Positions 9,465 to 19,557 of a DNA stretch of 64,000 bases are shown in pieces (the first letter of the stretch is position 1; the number at the start of each line of letters is the position of its first letter). The notes below the pieces were generated by a model. That model saw nothing but the letters and a program-made list of their open reading frames with translations, was not told the origin of the DNA and searched no databases. The position numbers and the translations under genes were made by a program. This stretch comes from Luteimonas sp. BLCC-B24 (GTDB lineage Bacteria; Pseudomonadota; Gammaproteobacteria; Xanthomonadales; Xanthomonadaceae). The stretch is taken from contig NZ_JAQQGN010000003.1 of the NCBI RefSeq assembly GCF_028550595.1, forward strand, positions 186,001 through 250,000. Direction: 5' to 3'.

Positions 9465-12044
9465 ATGTCCCTCACCGAGTACCGCCGCAAGCGCCGGTTC
9501 GACACCACCCGCGAGCCGGAGCCGGGCAAGCCCGCGCCGCGTGGGCGGCGCGCGATCTTCGTCGTGCAGCTGCATCACGCCAGCCGGCGGCATTACGACT
9601 TCCGTCTGCAGGTCGGCGACGCGCTCAGGAGCTGGGCCGTGCCGAAAGGGCCCAGCTACGATCCGGACGTCAAGCGCATGGCGGTCGAGGTCGAAGACCA
9701 TCCGCTCGACTACGCCGAGTTCGAGGGCGAGATTCCCAAGGGCCAGTACGGCGGCGGCCACGTCGCGCAGTTCGATACCGGCGTCTGGGCCGCGGAGGGC
9801 GATGCCGAGGCCGGTCTCGCCAAGGGCCATCTGCGCTTCGAACTCTTCGGCCGCAAGCTCAAGGGCCGCTGGCATCTGGTGCGGTCGGGCAAACCCGCCC
9901 GGCAGCCGCAGTGGCTGCTGTTCAAGGATCGCGACGCGTACGCCGGCACGCTGGAAGCCGACGATCTGCTCGCCGATGTCCCGGCGCCCCCGGCCGAGGA
10001 TGCCAAGCGCGCCGGGACCGGGAAGACACGCAAGCGGCGGAAGACCGACGTCACGGCGCCGACGCAGCGCGCACACGACTGGGCCGCCGAGGCGCGCACG
10101 CTTCCCGGCGCGCAGCGCGCGCCGGCCCCGACCGGGGCGTTCGAGCCGCAACTCGCCAAGCTCGGCACGTCCGCGCCCGTCGGTGACGCCTGGCTGCACG
10201 AGCTCAAGTGGGACGGCTACCGGCTGCTGGCCACGGTGTCGCGCGGCACGGTGCAGCTGTGGTCGCGCAACGCGCTGGAGTGGACCGGCAAGGTGCCGGA
10301 AATCACCGAGGCCATCGCGAGACTCGGCCTGAAATCGGCGGCACTGGACGGCGAACTGATCGCCGGCCGCGGCCGCCGCGAGGATTTCAATCTCCTCCAG
10401 GGCACGTTGTCGGGCGAGCGCCAGGGCGCGCTGGCGCTGGTGCTGTTCGATCTGTTGCACGTCGACGGCGTCGACATCAGCGCCGCGCCGCTGCTGGCGC
10501 GCAAGGCGCTGCTGCAGCGCATTCTCGGAGAAACACCGCCGGCGCATCTCGCCTTCAGCACGCACATCGAGGGCAACGCCGACACCGCGATCGAACTCGC
10601 CGCGGACTCCGGGTTCGAGGGCATCATTTCCAAGCGCGCCGATCGCGGGTACCGCCCGGGACGCGGCGACGACTGGCGCAAGACCAAGGAGCTGGCCAGC
10701 GACGAATATGCGGTCGTCGGCTACACACCGCCCAAGGGCAGCCGCAGCGGCTTCGGCGCCCTGCTCCTGGCACAGCCCGATGCCGAACACGGGTGGCGCT
10801 ATTGCGGGCGTGTGGGTTCGGGCTTCAGCGACGCGCTGCTCGACACGCTCACTGCGCAGATCGGTCGCGCGGGCCGCAACGAGCCCACGGTCCATGTTCC
10901 GCCGAACGACACCGATCTGCGGGCGGCCCGCTGGTTCGCGCCGCGGTTCGTGGTCGAAGTGTTCTCGCGCGGCACCGGTGGCCACGGCCTGTTGCGTCAG
11001 CCCTCGCTGAAGGCCGTGCGTCCGGACAAATCGGTGGACGACCTCGACGACAGTGACCGCGACGGAGCGAACATGGACAGACCGGATGCAGGCAAGCGCC
11101 GGGCGTCGAAGTCGCCGGCCCCCTCGGCCGGACGCGCGGCCGGCAAGAAGACGTCCGCGAAGCCGCGGCCCGATGACGATCGCGCCCTGCCCACGCTGTC
11201 GAGTCCGGACAAGGTGCTGTTCCCCGGCGACACGCTGACCAAACGCGACGTCGCCGACTACTACGCGGCTGCCATGCCCTGGTTGCTGCCCGAAATCGTC
11301 GGACGTCCGCTGTCGGTCATCCGCTGCCCGAGCGGGATCAAAGGTGCCTGCTTCTTCCAGAAGCACCACACAGCGGGCATGCGTCTGGTCGAGACGGTGC
11401 GGCTGAAGGACGAAGCGGGCGCCAGCGATTACCTGGTCGCCAACGATGCCGCAGCCGTGCTGGAACTGGTGCAGTTCAACGCCCTGGAGTTCCATCCCTG
11501 GGGCGCGCACGCCGAGGCCCCCGACACCGCGGACCGGATCGTGTTCGACCTCGATCCGGGTGAAGGCGTGCCGTGGCCGGAGGTCGTCGCGGCCGCGCGT
11601 CAGGTGCGCGCGCTGTTGAAGCAGGTCGGCCTGGAGTCCTTCGTACGTACGACCGGCGGCAAGGGCCTGCACGTCGTGGTGCCCCTGAATCCGGGCACGG
11701 GCTGGGACGTGGTCAAGCCGTTCGCGCACGCCTTCGCCCAGGGCATGACCGAACTCGATCCCCTGAAGTACGTGGCCACCGCCACCAAGAAGTTCCGCAA
11801 GCAGAAGATCTTCGTCGACTACCTGCGCAACGGTCGCGGCGCGACCGCGGTCGCCTCGTTCTCGCTGCGCGCGCGCGCCGGCGCGCCGGTGTCGATGCCG
11901 CTGCGCTGGGACGAGCTGGGCAGGTTGAAGTCGGGCGACGCGTGGACACTGCGCAACGCACCGGCCCGGCTCAAACGGCTCAAGGCCCATCCCTGGGGCG
12001 ACTACACGACGTTGCGGCAATCGCTCGAGGACATCATCGACTAG
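9465..12044 (+). CDS. ligD: multifunctional ATP-dependent DNA ligase D
   Basis: The 859-residue protein has the Pseudomonas-type order PE-LIG-POL. The 3'-phosphoesterase domain (about 1-165) shows His37, His43, Asp45, Arg47 and His79. The adenylation domain has the nucleophile Lys248 in ELKWDGYRL, and an OB fold extends to about residue 525. A Lys/Ser/Ala-rich linker follows. The archaeo-eukaryotic primase-type polymerase domain has catalytic Asp695 and Asp697 in VFDLDPGEG. LigD processes, fills and seals broken ends held by Ku. All catalytic residues checked are present, so the enzyme looks functional. It ends at 12044 with TAG and no following co-directional gene closer than 170 bp. Confidence 0.97.
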   Translation: MSLTEYRRKRRFDTTREPEPGKPAPRGRRAIFVVQLHHASRRHYDFRLQVGDALRSWAVPKGPSYDPDVKRMAVEVEDHPLDYAEFEGEIPKGQYGGGHVAQFDTGVWAAEGDAEAGLAKGHLRFELFGRKLKGRWHLVRSGKPARQPQWLLFKDRDAYAGTLEADDLLADVPAPPAEDAKRAGTGKTRKRRKTDVTAPTQRAHDWAAEARTLPGAQRAPAPTGAFEPQLAKLGTSAPVGDAWLHELKWDGYRLLATVSRGTVQLWSRNALEWTGKVPEITEAIARLGLKSAALDGELIAGRGRREDFNLLQGTLSGERQGALALVLFDLLHVDGVDISAAPLLARKALLQRILGETPPAHLAFSTHIEGNADTAIELAADSGFEGIISKRADRGYRPGRGDDWRKTKELASDEYAVVGYTPPKGSRSGFGALLLAQPDAEHGWRYCGRVGSGFSDALLDTLTAQIGRAGRNEPTVHVPPNDTDLRAARWFAPRFVVEVFSRGTGGHGLLRQPSLKAVRPDKSVDDLDDSDRDGANMDRPDAGKRRASKSPAPSAGRAAGKKTSAKPRPDDDRALPTLSSPDKVLFPGDTLTKRDVADYYAAAMPWLLPEIVGRPLSVIRCPSGIKGACFFQKHHTAGMRLVETVRLKDEAGASDYLVANDAAAVLELVQFNALEFHPWGAHAEAPDTADRIVFDLDPGEGVPWPEVVAAARQVRALLKQVGLESFVRTTGGKGLHVVVPLNPGTGWDVVKPFAHAFAQGMTELDPLKYVATATKKFRKQKIFVDYLRNGRGATAVASFSLRARAGAPVSMPLRWDELGRLKSGDAWTLRNAPARLKRLKAHPWGDYTTLRQSLEDIID

Positions 12045-12216
12045 CGCTGCCCACGACGCGCGTGCCGCGGAACGCAGTGCGTGGGGCGCGCGTCATCGGC
12101 ATTGGAGTTGCACCCCGCGGCCTGCGCCGCTCGCGACATGCGCGCGGCGCGGATCGCGATGCGGTGCCCGATCACGGGCGCTACACTCGGCCACTCGTTG
12201 AACCGTCGTATTGCCC

Positions 12217-13143
12217 ATGCATGGATCGCCCGGCGCGTCACTCCTCCATCCTCGCGTTCTGGAATCGGCCGACCGCCTCGGCGCCGAGTTCACCAGGGCC
12301 GAGCCGTTTCCGCATCTGGTCATCGACGACTTCTTCGCACCCGGGGTAGCCGAGCGTCTGCTCGCGGAATTTCCCCGGTTCGAAGAGGGCAACTTCGTCG
12401 GCGACGACGGCCAGCCTGGCGGCAAGTCCACGTCCGACCAGGTGCGCCGGCTGGGCGCGGCCTACCGCGCACTCGACGACGCGGTCCAGAGTCCGGCGTT
12501 TCTGCAGACGCTGTCACGCCTGACCGGCATCGACGGGCTGCTCTACGACCCCTGGTACCTCGGCGGCGGCACGCACGAGAACCGGAACGGCATGAGCCTC
12601 GACCCGCATGTGGATTTCAACTTCCACCCCAGCGAACGCTGGCACCGCCGCCTGAATCTCATCGTCTATCTCAACCCGGCGTGGGAGGCGGCGTGGGGCG
12701 GCTGTTTCGAACTGTTCCGCGACCCGCATGCCTCGCCCCGTCCGGATGTCAGCATCGTGCCGGTGTTCAACCGCTGCGCCCTGTTCGAAACCTCCGAGCG
12801 CTCGTGGCACGGCTTCGACACGATCCGACTGCCGCCCGGGCAGGAAGACCTGAGCCGGCGCTCGATCGCGCTGTACTTCTATACGAAGGAGCGCCCGGTC
12901 GAGGAGATCGCCGAGCGCCACACCACGTACTACGTCAACCGTCAGCTGCCGGAGCGATTCACCGAGGGCCGCGTTCTCGACGCCGGCGACGTCGACGAGC
13001 TGCGGGGCCTCATCGCCCAGCGCGATGCGCACATCCGCATGCTGTATGCGGAAAACACCGCGCTGCGCAAGGCGCAGGACAGCGGCATCGGCGGGCACAT
13101 CCTGTACCTCGCCAAGCGCGCCTACGTCCGGTTCCGGCGTTGA
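12217..13143 (+). CDS. 2-oxoglutarate/Fe(II)-dependent oxygenase family protein
   Basis: A 308-residue protein with a double-stranded beta-helix signature of prolyl-4-hydroxylase-like oxygenases: the iron ligands His131 and Asp133 in DPHVDFNFHP, the distal His198 in SWHGFD, and Arg215 in RRSIALYFYT for 2-oxoglutarate. The C-terminal 70 residues are different: a predicted helical or coiled-coil segment (ELRGLIAQRDAHIRMLYAEN) and a basic tail (KRAYVRFRR). Related proteins occur in polysaccharide and glycosyltransferase loci, but no substrate can be named here. ATG 12217 is chosen over a TTG two codons earlier. Confidence 0.75.
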   Translation: MHGSPGASLLHPRVLESADRLGAEFTRAEPFPHLVIDDFFAPGVAERLLAEFPRFEEGNFVGDDGQPGGKSTSDQVRRLGAAYRALDDAVQSPAFLQTLSRLTGIDGLLYDPWYLGGGTHENRNGMSLDPHVDFNFHPSERWHRRLNLIVYLNPAWEAAWGGCFELFRDPHASPRPDVSIVPVFNRCALFETSERSWHGFDTIRLPPGQEDLSRRSIALYFYTKERPVEEIAERHTTYYVNRQLPERFTEGRVLDAGDVDELRGLIAQRDAHIRMLYAENTALRKAQDSGIGGHILYLAKRAYVRFRR

Positions 13144-13314
13144 GGCCGTCCGACGCTGTTTGATCGCACGCCGGTCGGTACCGCGGCGCGTGATCCAGGG
13201 TGCTGTCGGCCTCGATGCTCCCGAGCGAGGAAGCACGTGTCGTCGACTCCGCCCGTGGCCACCGTCGTCTTGACCGGGTGACAGCGTATCCGCCCATCCC
13301 CGAATCCGCCGCGC

Positions 13315-13331
13315 TGCACTACATTGGTGCA
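13315..13331. promoter_or_regulatory. NtrC-binding site abutting the ntrB start
   Basis: TGCACTACATTGGTGCA matches the NtrC consensus TGCAC-N7-GTGCA with complete dyad arms, and closely resembles the sites known at the enterobacterial glnA and glnL promoters. It ends at the base before the ntrB ATG. By analogy with enteric glnL, phosphorylated NtrC bound here should repress its own operon. Confidence 0.85.
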
Positions 13332-14404
13332 ATGACGACAGCTGCCGCCGTGCCGGCGTTCGACGCCCTGACGACGCCCCTGGCCTGGACCGGGGCCGAT
13401 GGCCGCATCCGCGACTGCAACCTCGCGTTCGCGCGCTGGCTGGGCGTGGGCCGGCGCCGGCTGATCGACCAACCGCTGGCAGCGCTGGAGGCCGAGGGCG
13501 AGCTGTTGCGCGAGGCACTGCGTCAGGCCGGCGATCCCAGCGACGGGCCGCTGCGCGTGCGTCGCCTCGCCCTCGCCTATCTCGGCGGCGAGCCGCGATT
13601 CGCCGATGCCTGGCTGTCGCGCGAAGCCGATGGCGGCGTGCTGCTCGAGGCGCACCCGGTCGACGAGTTTCCCGGCGCCGATCCCACCCTGGCGATGCCG
13701 TTGGCGCTGTCGGCGGCGCTGCGCGGGCTGGCCCACGAGCTGCGCAATCCGCTGGCCGGGCTGAAGGGCGCGGCGCAGCTGCTGGCGCGACGCGTCGGTG
13801 ACGGCGAGCCGCGCGAACTGGTCGGGCTGGTGGAGGCCGAGGTCGCGCGCTTGTCGGCGCTGGTCGATCAGCTGCTGTCGCCGACCGCGCCGCAACCGCA
13901 CCGGCCGTTGAACATCCACGGCGTGCTCGAACAGGTGCTGCGTCTGGCCGAGGCCGATGCCGGCTGGGCGGTGCGCATGGTCCGCGACTACGACCCCAGC
14001 CTGCCCGAGCTCGACGGCGACGCCGACCGCCTCACCCAGACCATCTGGAACCTGGTGCGCAACGCGATCCAGGCCGGCGCCGCCAACGTCACCCTGCGCA
14101 CGCGCGCGGCGATCGGCGTGCGCATCGGCGATGCGGTGCATGCGATGGCGCTGCGACTGGAGGTCGTCGACGACGGCCGCGGCGTGCCGGAGGACATGGT
14201 CGAGCAGATCTTCCTGCCCCTGGTCTCGGGCCGCGCCGACGGCAGCGGCCTCGGCCTGGCGCTGGCCCAGCAGGTCGCGCGCGAGCACCGCGGCGCGCTG
14301 GTCTATCGCTCGCGGCCCGGCCATACCGTCTTCACCCTGCAATTGCCCTTCCCCTCCGACGACGCGCCGCGCGCCGTTCCCGGGCCCGAGGAGTCCATGC
14401 CGTC

Positions 14405-14408
<4 letters not shown>
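13332..14408 (+). CDS. glnL: nitrogen-regulation sensor histidine kinase NtrB
   Basis: The 358-residue cytoplasmic kinase has an N-terminal PAS domain (about 8-115; LAWTGADGRIRDCNLAFARWLG). The phosphoacceptor His135 is in the H-box LAHELRNPLAGLKGAAQLL, which is characteristic of NtrB. The N box (NLVRNAIQAG) and the G boxes (VDDGRGVPEDM, GSGLGLALAQQ) follow. NtrB phosphorylates or dephosphorylates NtrC according to PII state. The ATG directly follows the NtrC site; no strong Shine-Dalgarno is visible because that operator occupies the position. The stop overlaps ntrC (ATGA). Confidence 0.95.
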
Positions 14409-15829
<1,421 letters not shown>

Positions 15830-15875
15830 GCGGTCTTCATCCCGGCCTGAGGTACCGGCCGCTAAGGTGCGGCGC

Positions 15876-16433
15876 ATGTTTCTGCTCCGGTTTCGTTCGA
15901 CGTGTGCGGCCCTCGCCCTCCTCGCGCTTGCAGCTTGCGCCAGCGCCCCGCGCCCCGCGCCCGCCCCGCCCGCCGCCGAGGCCGCGCCGCTGCCGCCGGC
16001 CGCGAGCGGCACGGCGCGCAGCGCGGTCGCGAATCTGGCGTCGGCATCGGGCACCCTGGTCAGCGGCCGGCTGACGCTCCATGCCGAGACCGGTGGCGTG
16101 CGCGTGCGGGGCGACATCGGTGGCCTGGTCCGTAACGGCACCCACAACCTGCGCCTGCATGCGCGCGGCGATTGCAGCGCGGTCGATGCCACCAGCGCGG
16201 GCGCCGAGTTCGACCCGCTGCGCGGTGTGCTCACACGCGAGCCCGACCCCGGCGACCGCGGGCGCATCGTCGCCGACGCGCGCGGCGTCGCCGCGGTCGA
16301 TCTCCTGCTGCCGGGGGCGGTCCTCGGCGGCGGTGGCGGCAACGACATCGGTGGCCGCGCGCTGCTGGTGCTGGGGGCGACACCCGGCGCGATCGGGGCG
16401 CGCGTGGCCTGCGGCGTGATCCAGATCGCCTGA
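15876..16433 (+). CDS. SodC-like lipoprotein lacking the metal ligands
   Basis: This 185-residue lipoprotein (signal peptide to LALAAC21) has the Cu/Zn superoxide dismutase fold. It keeps GDCSAVDATSAG and VACGVI, so the conserved disulfide (Cys100-Cys179) is retained. Against the intact SodC encoded next, copper ligand one is Arg93 instead of His, the bridging His is Glu111, the zinc histidines lie in a shortened altered loop, and the last copper His is Gly167. Only His95 and possibly one Asp remain, so it is unlikely to dismutate superoxide. A binding or chaperone role is possible but unproven. The gene is intact, which argues against simple decay. Confidence 0.75.
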   Translation: MFLLRFRSTCAALALLALAACASAPRPAPAPPAAEAAPLPPAASGTARSAVANLASASGTLVSGRLTLHAETGGVRVRGDIGGLVRNGTHNLRLHARGDCSAVDATSAGAEFDPLRGVLTREPDPGDRGRIVADARGVAAVDLLLPGAVLGGGGGNDIGGRALLVLGATPGAIGARVACGVIQIA

Positions 16434-16490
16434 TTTCCCGTCGACGCGCGTCGCGTGTCGATTCCGTTCCCTGCTCACAGGAGCTAGTCC

Positions 16491-17105
16491 ATGACTTCGA
16501 TGCCTTCCCGCCTGCTGGTTCCGGCCGTTCTGGCCGCTGCGCTCGCCGCCTGCGGCGGCGGTTCGAGCGGCGGCGACAATGCCGCCGCCGAAGCCGACCG
16601 CGCGGGCGAGACCGCCACGTCGACGCCCGCGACCGAGACCCCGGCCGCCGCCGCTGCCGGCGCCTCCGCGATGCTCGAACCCACCGAAGGCAACCAGACG
16701 CGCGGCGAGCTGCGCTTTGCCGCCGTCGGCGACCGCATCGAGGTCACCGGCACCATCAGCGGCCTGCCCGGCAACAGCACGCACGGCTTCCACGTCCACG
16801 AAACCGGCGATTGCAGCGCGCCGGATGCCACCAGCGCCGGCGGTCATTTCAATCCGGCCGGCACCGAGCACGGCCGCGTCGGCCAGGACGCGCATCACGC
16901 CGGTGACAGCGACAACATCACCGCCGACGCCGAGGGCAACGCCACCGTGCAGGGCTGGCTCGAGGGCGCCACCGTGGGCGACGGCGCGGCCACCGACATC
17001 GTCGGCAAGGCCGTGATCGTGCACGCCGACGCGGACGACTACGTCACCCAGCCCACCGGCAACGCCGGCGACCGTCTGGCGTGCGGCGTGATCGCCGCGC
17101 GCTGA
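16491..17105 (+). CDS. sodC: superoxide dismutase [Cu-Zn], lipoprotein
   Basis: The 204-residue precursor has a lipoprotein signal ending AALAAC21 and an Ala/Thr-rich spacer to about residue 60. A complete bacterial Cu/Zn SOD domain follows: His101, His103, His119 and His178 for copper; His119, His127, His136 and Asp139 for zinc. Cys108 and Cys198 form the disulfide, and an active-site Arg sits in GDRLACGV. It dismutates superoxide in the periplasm or at the outer membrane. It follows the ligand-less paralogue by 57 bp in the same direction, and the two clearly arose by duplication. A GGAGC ribosome site precedes the ATG. Confidence 0.94.
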   Translation: MTSMPSRLLVPAVLAAALAACGGGSSGGDNAAAEADRAGETATSTPATETPAAAAAGASAMLEPTEGNQTRGELRFAAVGDRIEVTGTISGLPGNSTHGFHVHETGDCSAPDATSAGGHFNPAGTEHGRVGQDAHHAGDSDNITADAEGNATVQGWLEGATVGDGAATDIVGKAVIVHADADDYVTQPTGNAGDRLACGVIAAR

Positions 17106-17117
17106 CGCCCGGGCGGT

Positions 17118-17183
17118 CGTCCCGCGCTCGCGGGACGGCGCCGATCCCGCCGCCGCCCGTCTTCCGCGGGGGCGGCGTTCCAC
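17118..17183. terminator. two hairpins between convergent genes
   Basis: Two stem-loops lie in the gap between sodC and the convergent gene at 17285: CGTCCCGC/GCGGGACG (17118-17137) and a GC-rich CGCCGCCC/GGGCGGCG pair just after it. Neither has a long T-run; together they probably serve both convergent genes. Confidence 0.45.
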
Positions 17184-17284
17184 GGGACGCGGCGCCGGCA
17201 GGGCACTTCGAATGGTCCCAGCGCAGGCCCCCTGCTGTCAGCCGCGGGCCGCTGGCGCCACACGCGGTGCGGAGCCGGATGCCC

Positions 17285-18184
17285 TCAGCGCAAGGCGTCG
17301 ACCGGATCCTGCCCCGGCGCCACGTGCACGAACTGCACGTCGATGCCGTGGGCCTGCAGCACGGCGGCGATCTGCCGCTGCCGCGCTTCGTGCATCGCCA
17401 GTCCGCGCGCGAGCCGCCCTTCGTCCTGCTCCTGCGGCGCGTAGCGGGTGCGCCAGTCGGCCGGCGCGAGCAGGGCCATGCGCACCTCGCCGTCGACGTG
17501 GCGCAGCAGCGGTTCGGGTGGCGCGTCCAGCCAAGCTTCGCTGGAGGCGGCCAGCAGCGCTGTTTCCAGCACGTTCCACAGCGGCTCCAGGCCCTGGTTC
17601 GAGTACTGCAGCGCCATCATCGCCAGCAGATCGTGCAGCGTGAGGTAGCGCGCGTGCTCGATCCGCGCACCGAACGCCTCCTGAGCCATCAGCGCGGTCT
17701 CGGCCTGGGCCATGCCCAGATCGAGCAGGCTCGCTTCCATATGCGCGGACACGGCGTCGGTCGTCTCCGGCGCCCCGGTCAGCAGATACGGCAATACGCG
17801 CAACCGGCCGCCCGCCAGCTGGGCGTCGGCCTGGAACGGCAGCGGCACCTGGCCACGGGCATCGGCGCCGAATGCGATCACGCGCGCGCCGTCGTCCGTC
17901 CGCGGTGCACGCGCGCGCAATTCGTGAAGCCGGCGATGCACCGGCCAGCCGGGACGCAGCAGCTCCGCCGGATCGAAATGCGCGGCGGCGAACACCAGGT
18001 CGAGCTCGCGGGCACCCGGCACCAGCGCGCCGAGGTCGTGGCCGATCCGCGTCGCGAGGGCCCCCGCGGCCTGCGGATCCAGCGCGCCGCGCGTCGGCGA
18101 CGCCTCCCCGCTGAGCTCGAGTGCGAGCACGCCGAGCACCTGGGGTGTGGAATCGTGTTGGGAAATGTCGGGATCTGCGGTCAT
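17285..18184 (-). CDS. conserved protein of unknown function
   Basis: A 299-residue soluble protein with no signal peptide or membrane segment (start MTADPDISQHDSTPQVL). It is rich in Ala, Leu and acidic residues, with markers such as YLTLHDLLAMMALQYSNQGLEP and VQFVHVAPGQDPVDALR. I do not recognise a domain. It is divergent from the thiolase gene across a 93-bp region, so the two may share control. Codon usage is like that of its neighbours, and the frame is undisturbed over 900 bp, which supports a real gene. ATG 18184 is chosen over a start nine codons upstream because the longer N-terminus is Arg/Cys-rich and implausible. Confidence 0.6.
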   Translation of the reverse strand: MTADPDISQHDSTPQVLGVLALELSGEASPTRGALDPQAAGALATRIGHDLGALVPGARELDLVFAAAHFDPAELLRPGWPVHRRLHELRARAPRTDDGARVIAFGADARGQVPLPFQADAQLAGGRLRVLPYLLTGAPETTDAVSAHMEASLLDLGMAQAETALMAQEAFGARIEHARYLTLHDLLAMMALQYSNQGLEPLWNVLETALLAASSEAWLDAPPEPLLRHVDGEVRMALLAPADWRTRYAPQEQDEGRLARGLAMHEARQRQIAAVLQAHGIDVQFVHVAPGQDPVDALR

Positions 18185-18277
18185 TGGCCGTGCACACCGG
18201 CAGCGATACACTCGTTCACATTATGCCCGCCGCCGGTCTGCGACGGTCTCACGCTTTCTTCCCGCGAGGAATTCCCG

Positions 18278-19555
18278 ATGCTGCAAGGTCGTCCCGTCGC
18301 CGTGCTCGGTGGCGTCCGCATTCCGTTCTGCCGCCAGAACACCGCGTATGCAGACGTCGGCAATCTCGGCATGTCGGTGCGGACCCTCGGGGCGCTGGTG
18401 GAGAAGTTCGGCCTGCACGGCCAGCAACTCGGCGAAGTGGCGATGGGCGCGGTGATCAAGCACTCCAGCGACTGGAACCTCGGCCGCGAAGCCGCGCTGT
18501 CGTCGGGCCTGTCGGCGCTGACGCCGGGCATCACGCTGCAGCGCGCCTGCGGCACGTCGCTCGATTCGATCATCACCATCGGCAACAAGATCGCCGCCGG
18601 CCAGATCGAATCCGGCATCGGCGGCGGCTCGGACACCACGTCCGACGTGCCGATCGTCTACGGCCGTGGCCTGCGTCGACGGCTGCTCGCGGCCAATGCC
18701 GCCAAGACCACCCAGGACAGGATCGCGGCCTTCAGGGGCTTCCGCCTGCGCGAGCTCAAGCCGGATTTTCCGGGCGTCGCCGAGCCGCGCACCGGCAAGT
18801 CGATGGGCGAGCACTGCGAGGACATGGCCAAGGAATGGAACATCTCGCGCGACTCGCAGGACGAGCTGGCCGTCGCCTCGCACCACAAGCTGGCCGCCGC
18901 CTACGAGCGCGGCTTCTTTGATGATCTGGTGGTGAGTTTCCGCGGCGTCGCGCGCGACAACATCCTGCGTCCGGACACGTCGATCGCGAAGCTCGCGACG
19001 CTCAAGCCCGCATTCGACAAGGTCTCGGGCCGCGGCACGCTGACCGCCGCCAACTCGACGCCGCTGACCGACGGCGCGTCGGCCTGCCTGCTGGCCAGCG
19101 ACGACTGGGCGGCCGCGCACGGACACGAGGTGCTGTGCCACATCCGCGATGTGCACGTGGCGGCCGTGGATTTCGTCCACGGCGAAGGTCTGCTGATGGC
19201 GCCGACGGTGGCGGTGGCCGAGATGCTCGCGCGCAACGGGCTGACCCTGCAGGATTTCGACATCTACGAGATCCACGAGGCCTTCGCCGCGCAGGTGCTG
19301 TGCACGCTGCGCGCTTGGGAGAGCGAGGACTATTGCCGCACGCGGCTGGGTCTCGATGCGCCGATGGGCCGGATCGATCCGGAGAAGCTCAACCCGCTGG
19401 GCTCGTCGCTGGCGACCGGGCATCCGTTCGCGGCGACCGGTGCGCGCGTGGTCGCGACCGCGGCCAAGCAGCTGGCCGAGCGCGGCGGTGGCCGCGCGCT
19501 GGTGTCGATCTGCACCGCCGGCGGCATGGGCGTGGTCGCCATTCTCGAACGCTGA
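18278..19555 (+). CDS. acetyl-CoA C-acyltransferase (FadI-like thiolase)
   Basis: The 425-residue protein has all thiolase landmarks: nucleophile Cys91 in QRACGTSLDS, the HEAFAAQ loop, GHPFAATGAR, and the second catalytic Cys in SICTAGGMG. The insertion-containing length and 'NPLGSSLATGHP' fit the FadI/trifunctional beta-subunit group more than short biosynthetic thiolases. It should cleave 3-ketoacyl-CoA to acetyl-CoA in beta-oxidation, or run in reverse. No FadJ-like partner lies beside it, which is unusual for fadI. The start has a GAGGAA ribosome site. Confidence 0.88.
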   Translation: MLQGRPVAVLGGVRIPFCRQNTAYADVGNLGMSVRTLGALVEKFGLHGQQLGEVAMGAVIKHSSDWNLGREAALSSGLSALTPGITLQRACGTSLDSIITIGNKIAAGQIESGIGGGSDTTSDVPIVYGRGLRRRLLAANAAKTTQDRIAAFRGFRLRELKPDFPGVAEPRTGKSMGEHCEDMAKEWNISRDSQDELAVASHHKLAAAYERGFFDDLVVSFRGVARDNILRPDTSIAKLATLKPAFDKVSGRGTLTAANSTPLTDGASACLLASDDWAAAHGHEVLCHIRDVHVAAVDFVHGEGLLMAPTVAVAEMLARNGLTLQDFDIYEIHEAFAAQVLCTLRAWESEDYCRTRLGLDAPMGRIDPEKLNPLGSSLATGHPFAATGARVVATAAKQLAERGGGRALVSICTAGGMGVVAILER

Positions 19556-19557
19556 GC

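Noticed and set aside
13270..13298. Sigma-70-like TTGACC before ntrB
   Set aside because: No convincing -10 hexamer lies at 16-18 bp; the nearest is CCCATC.
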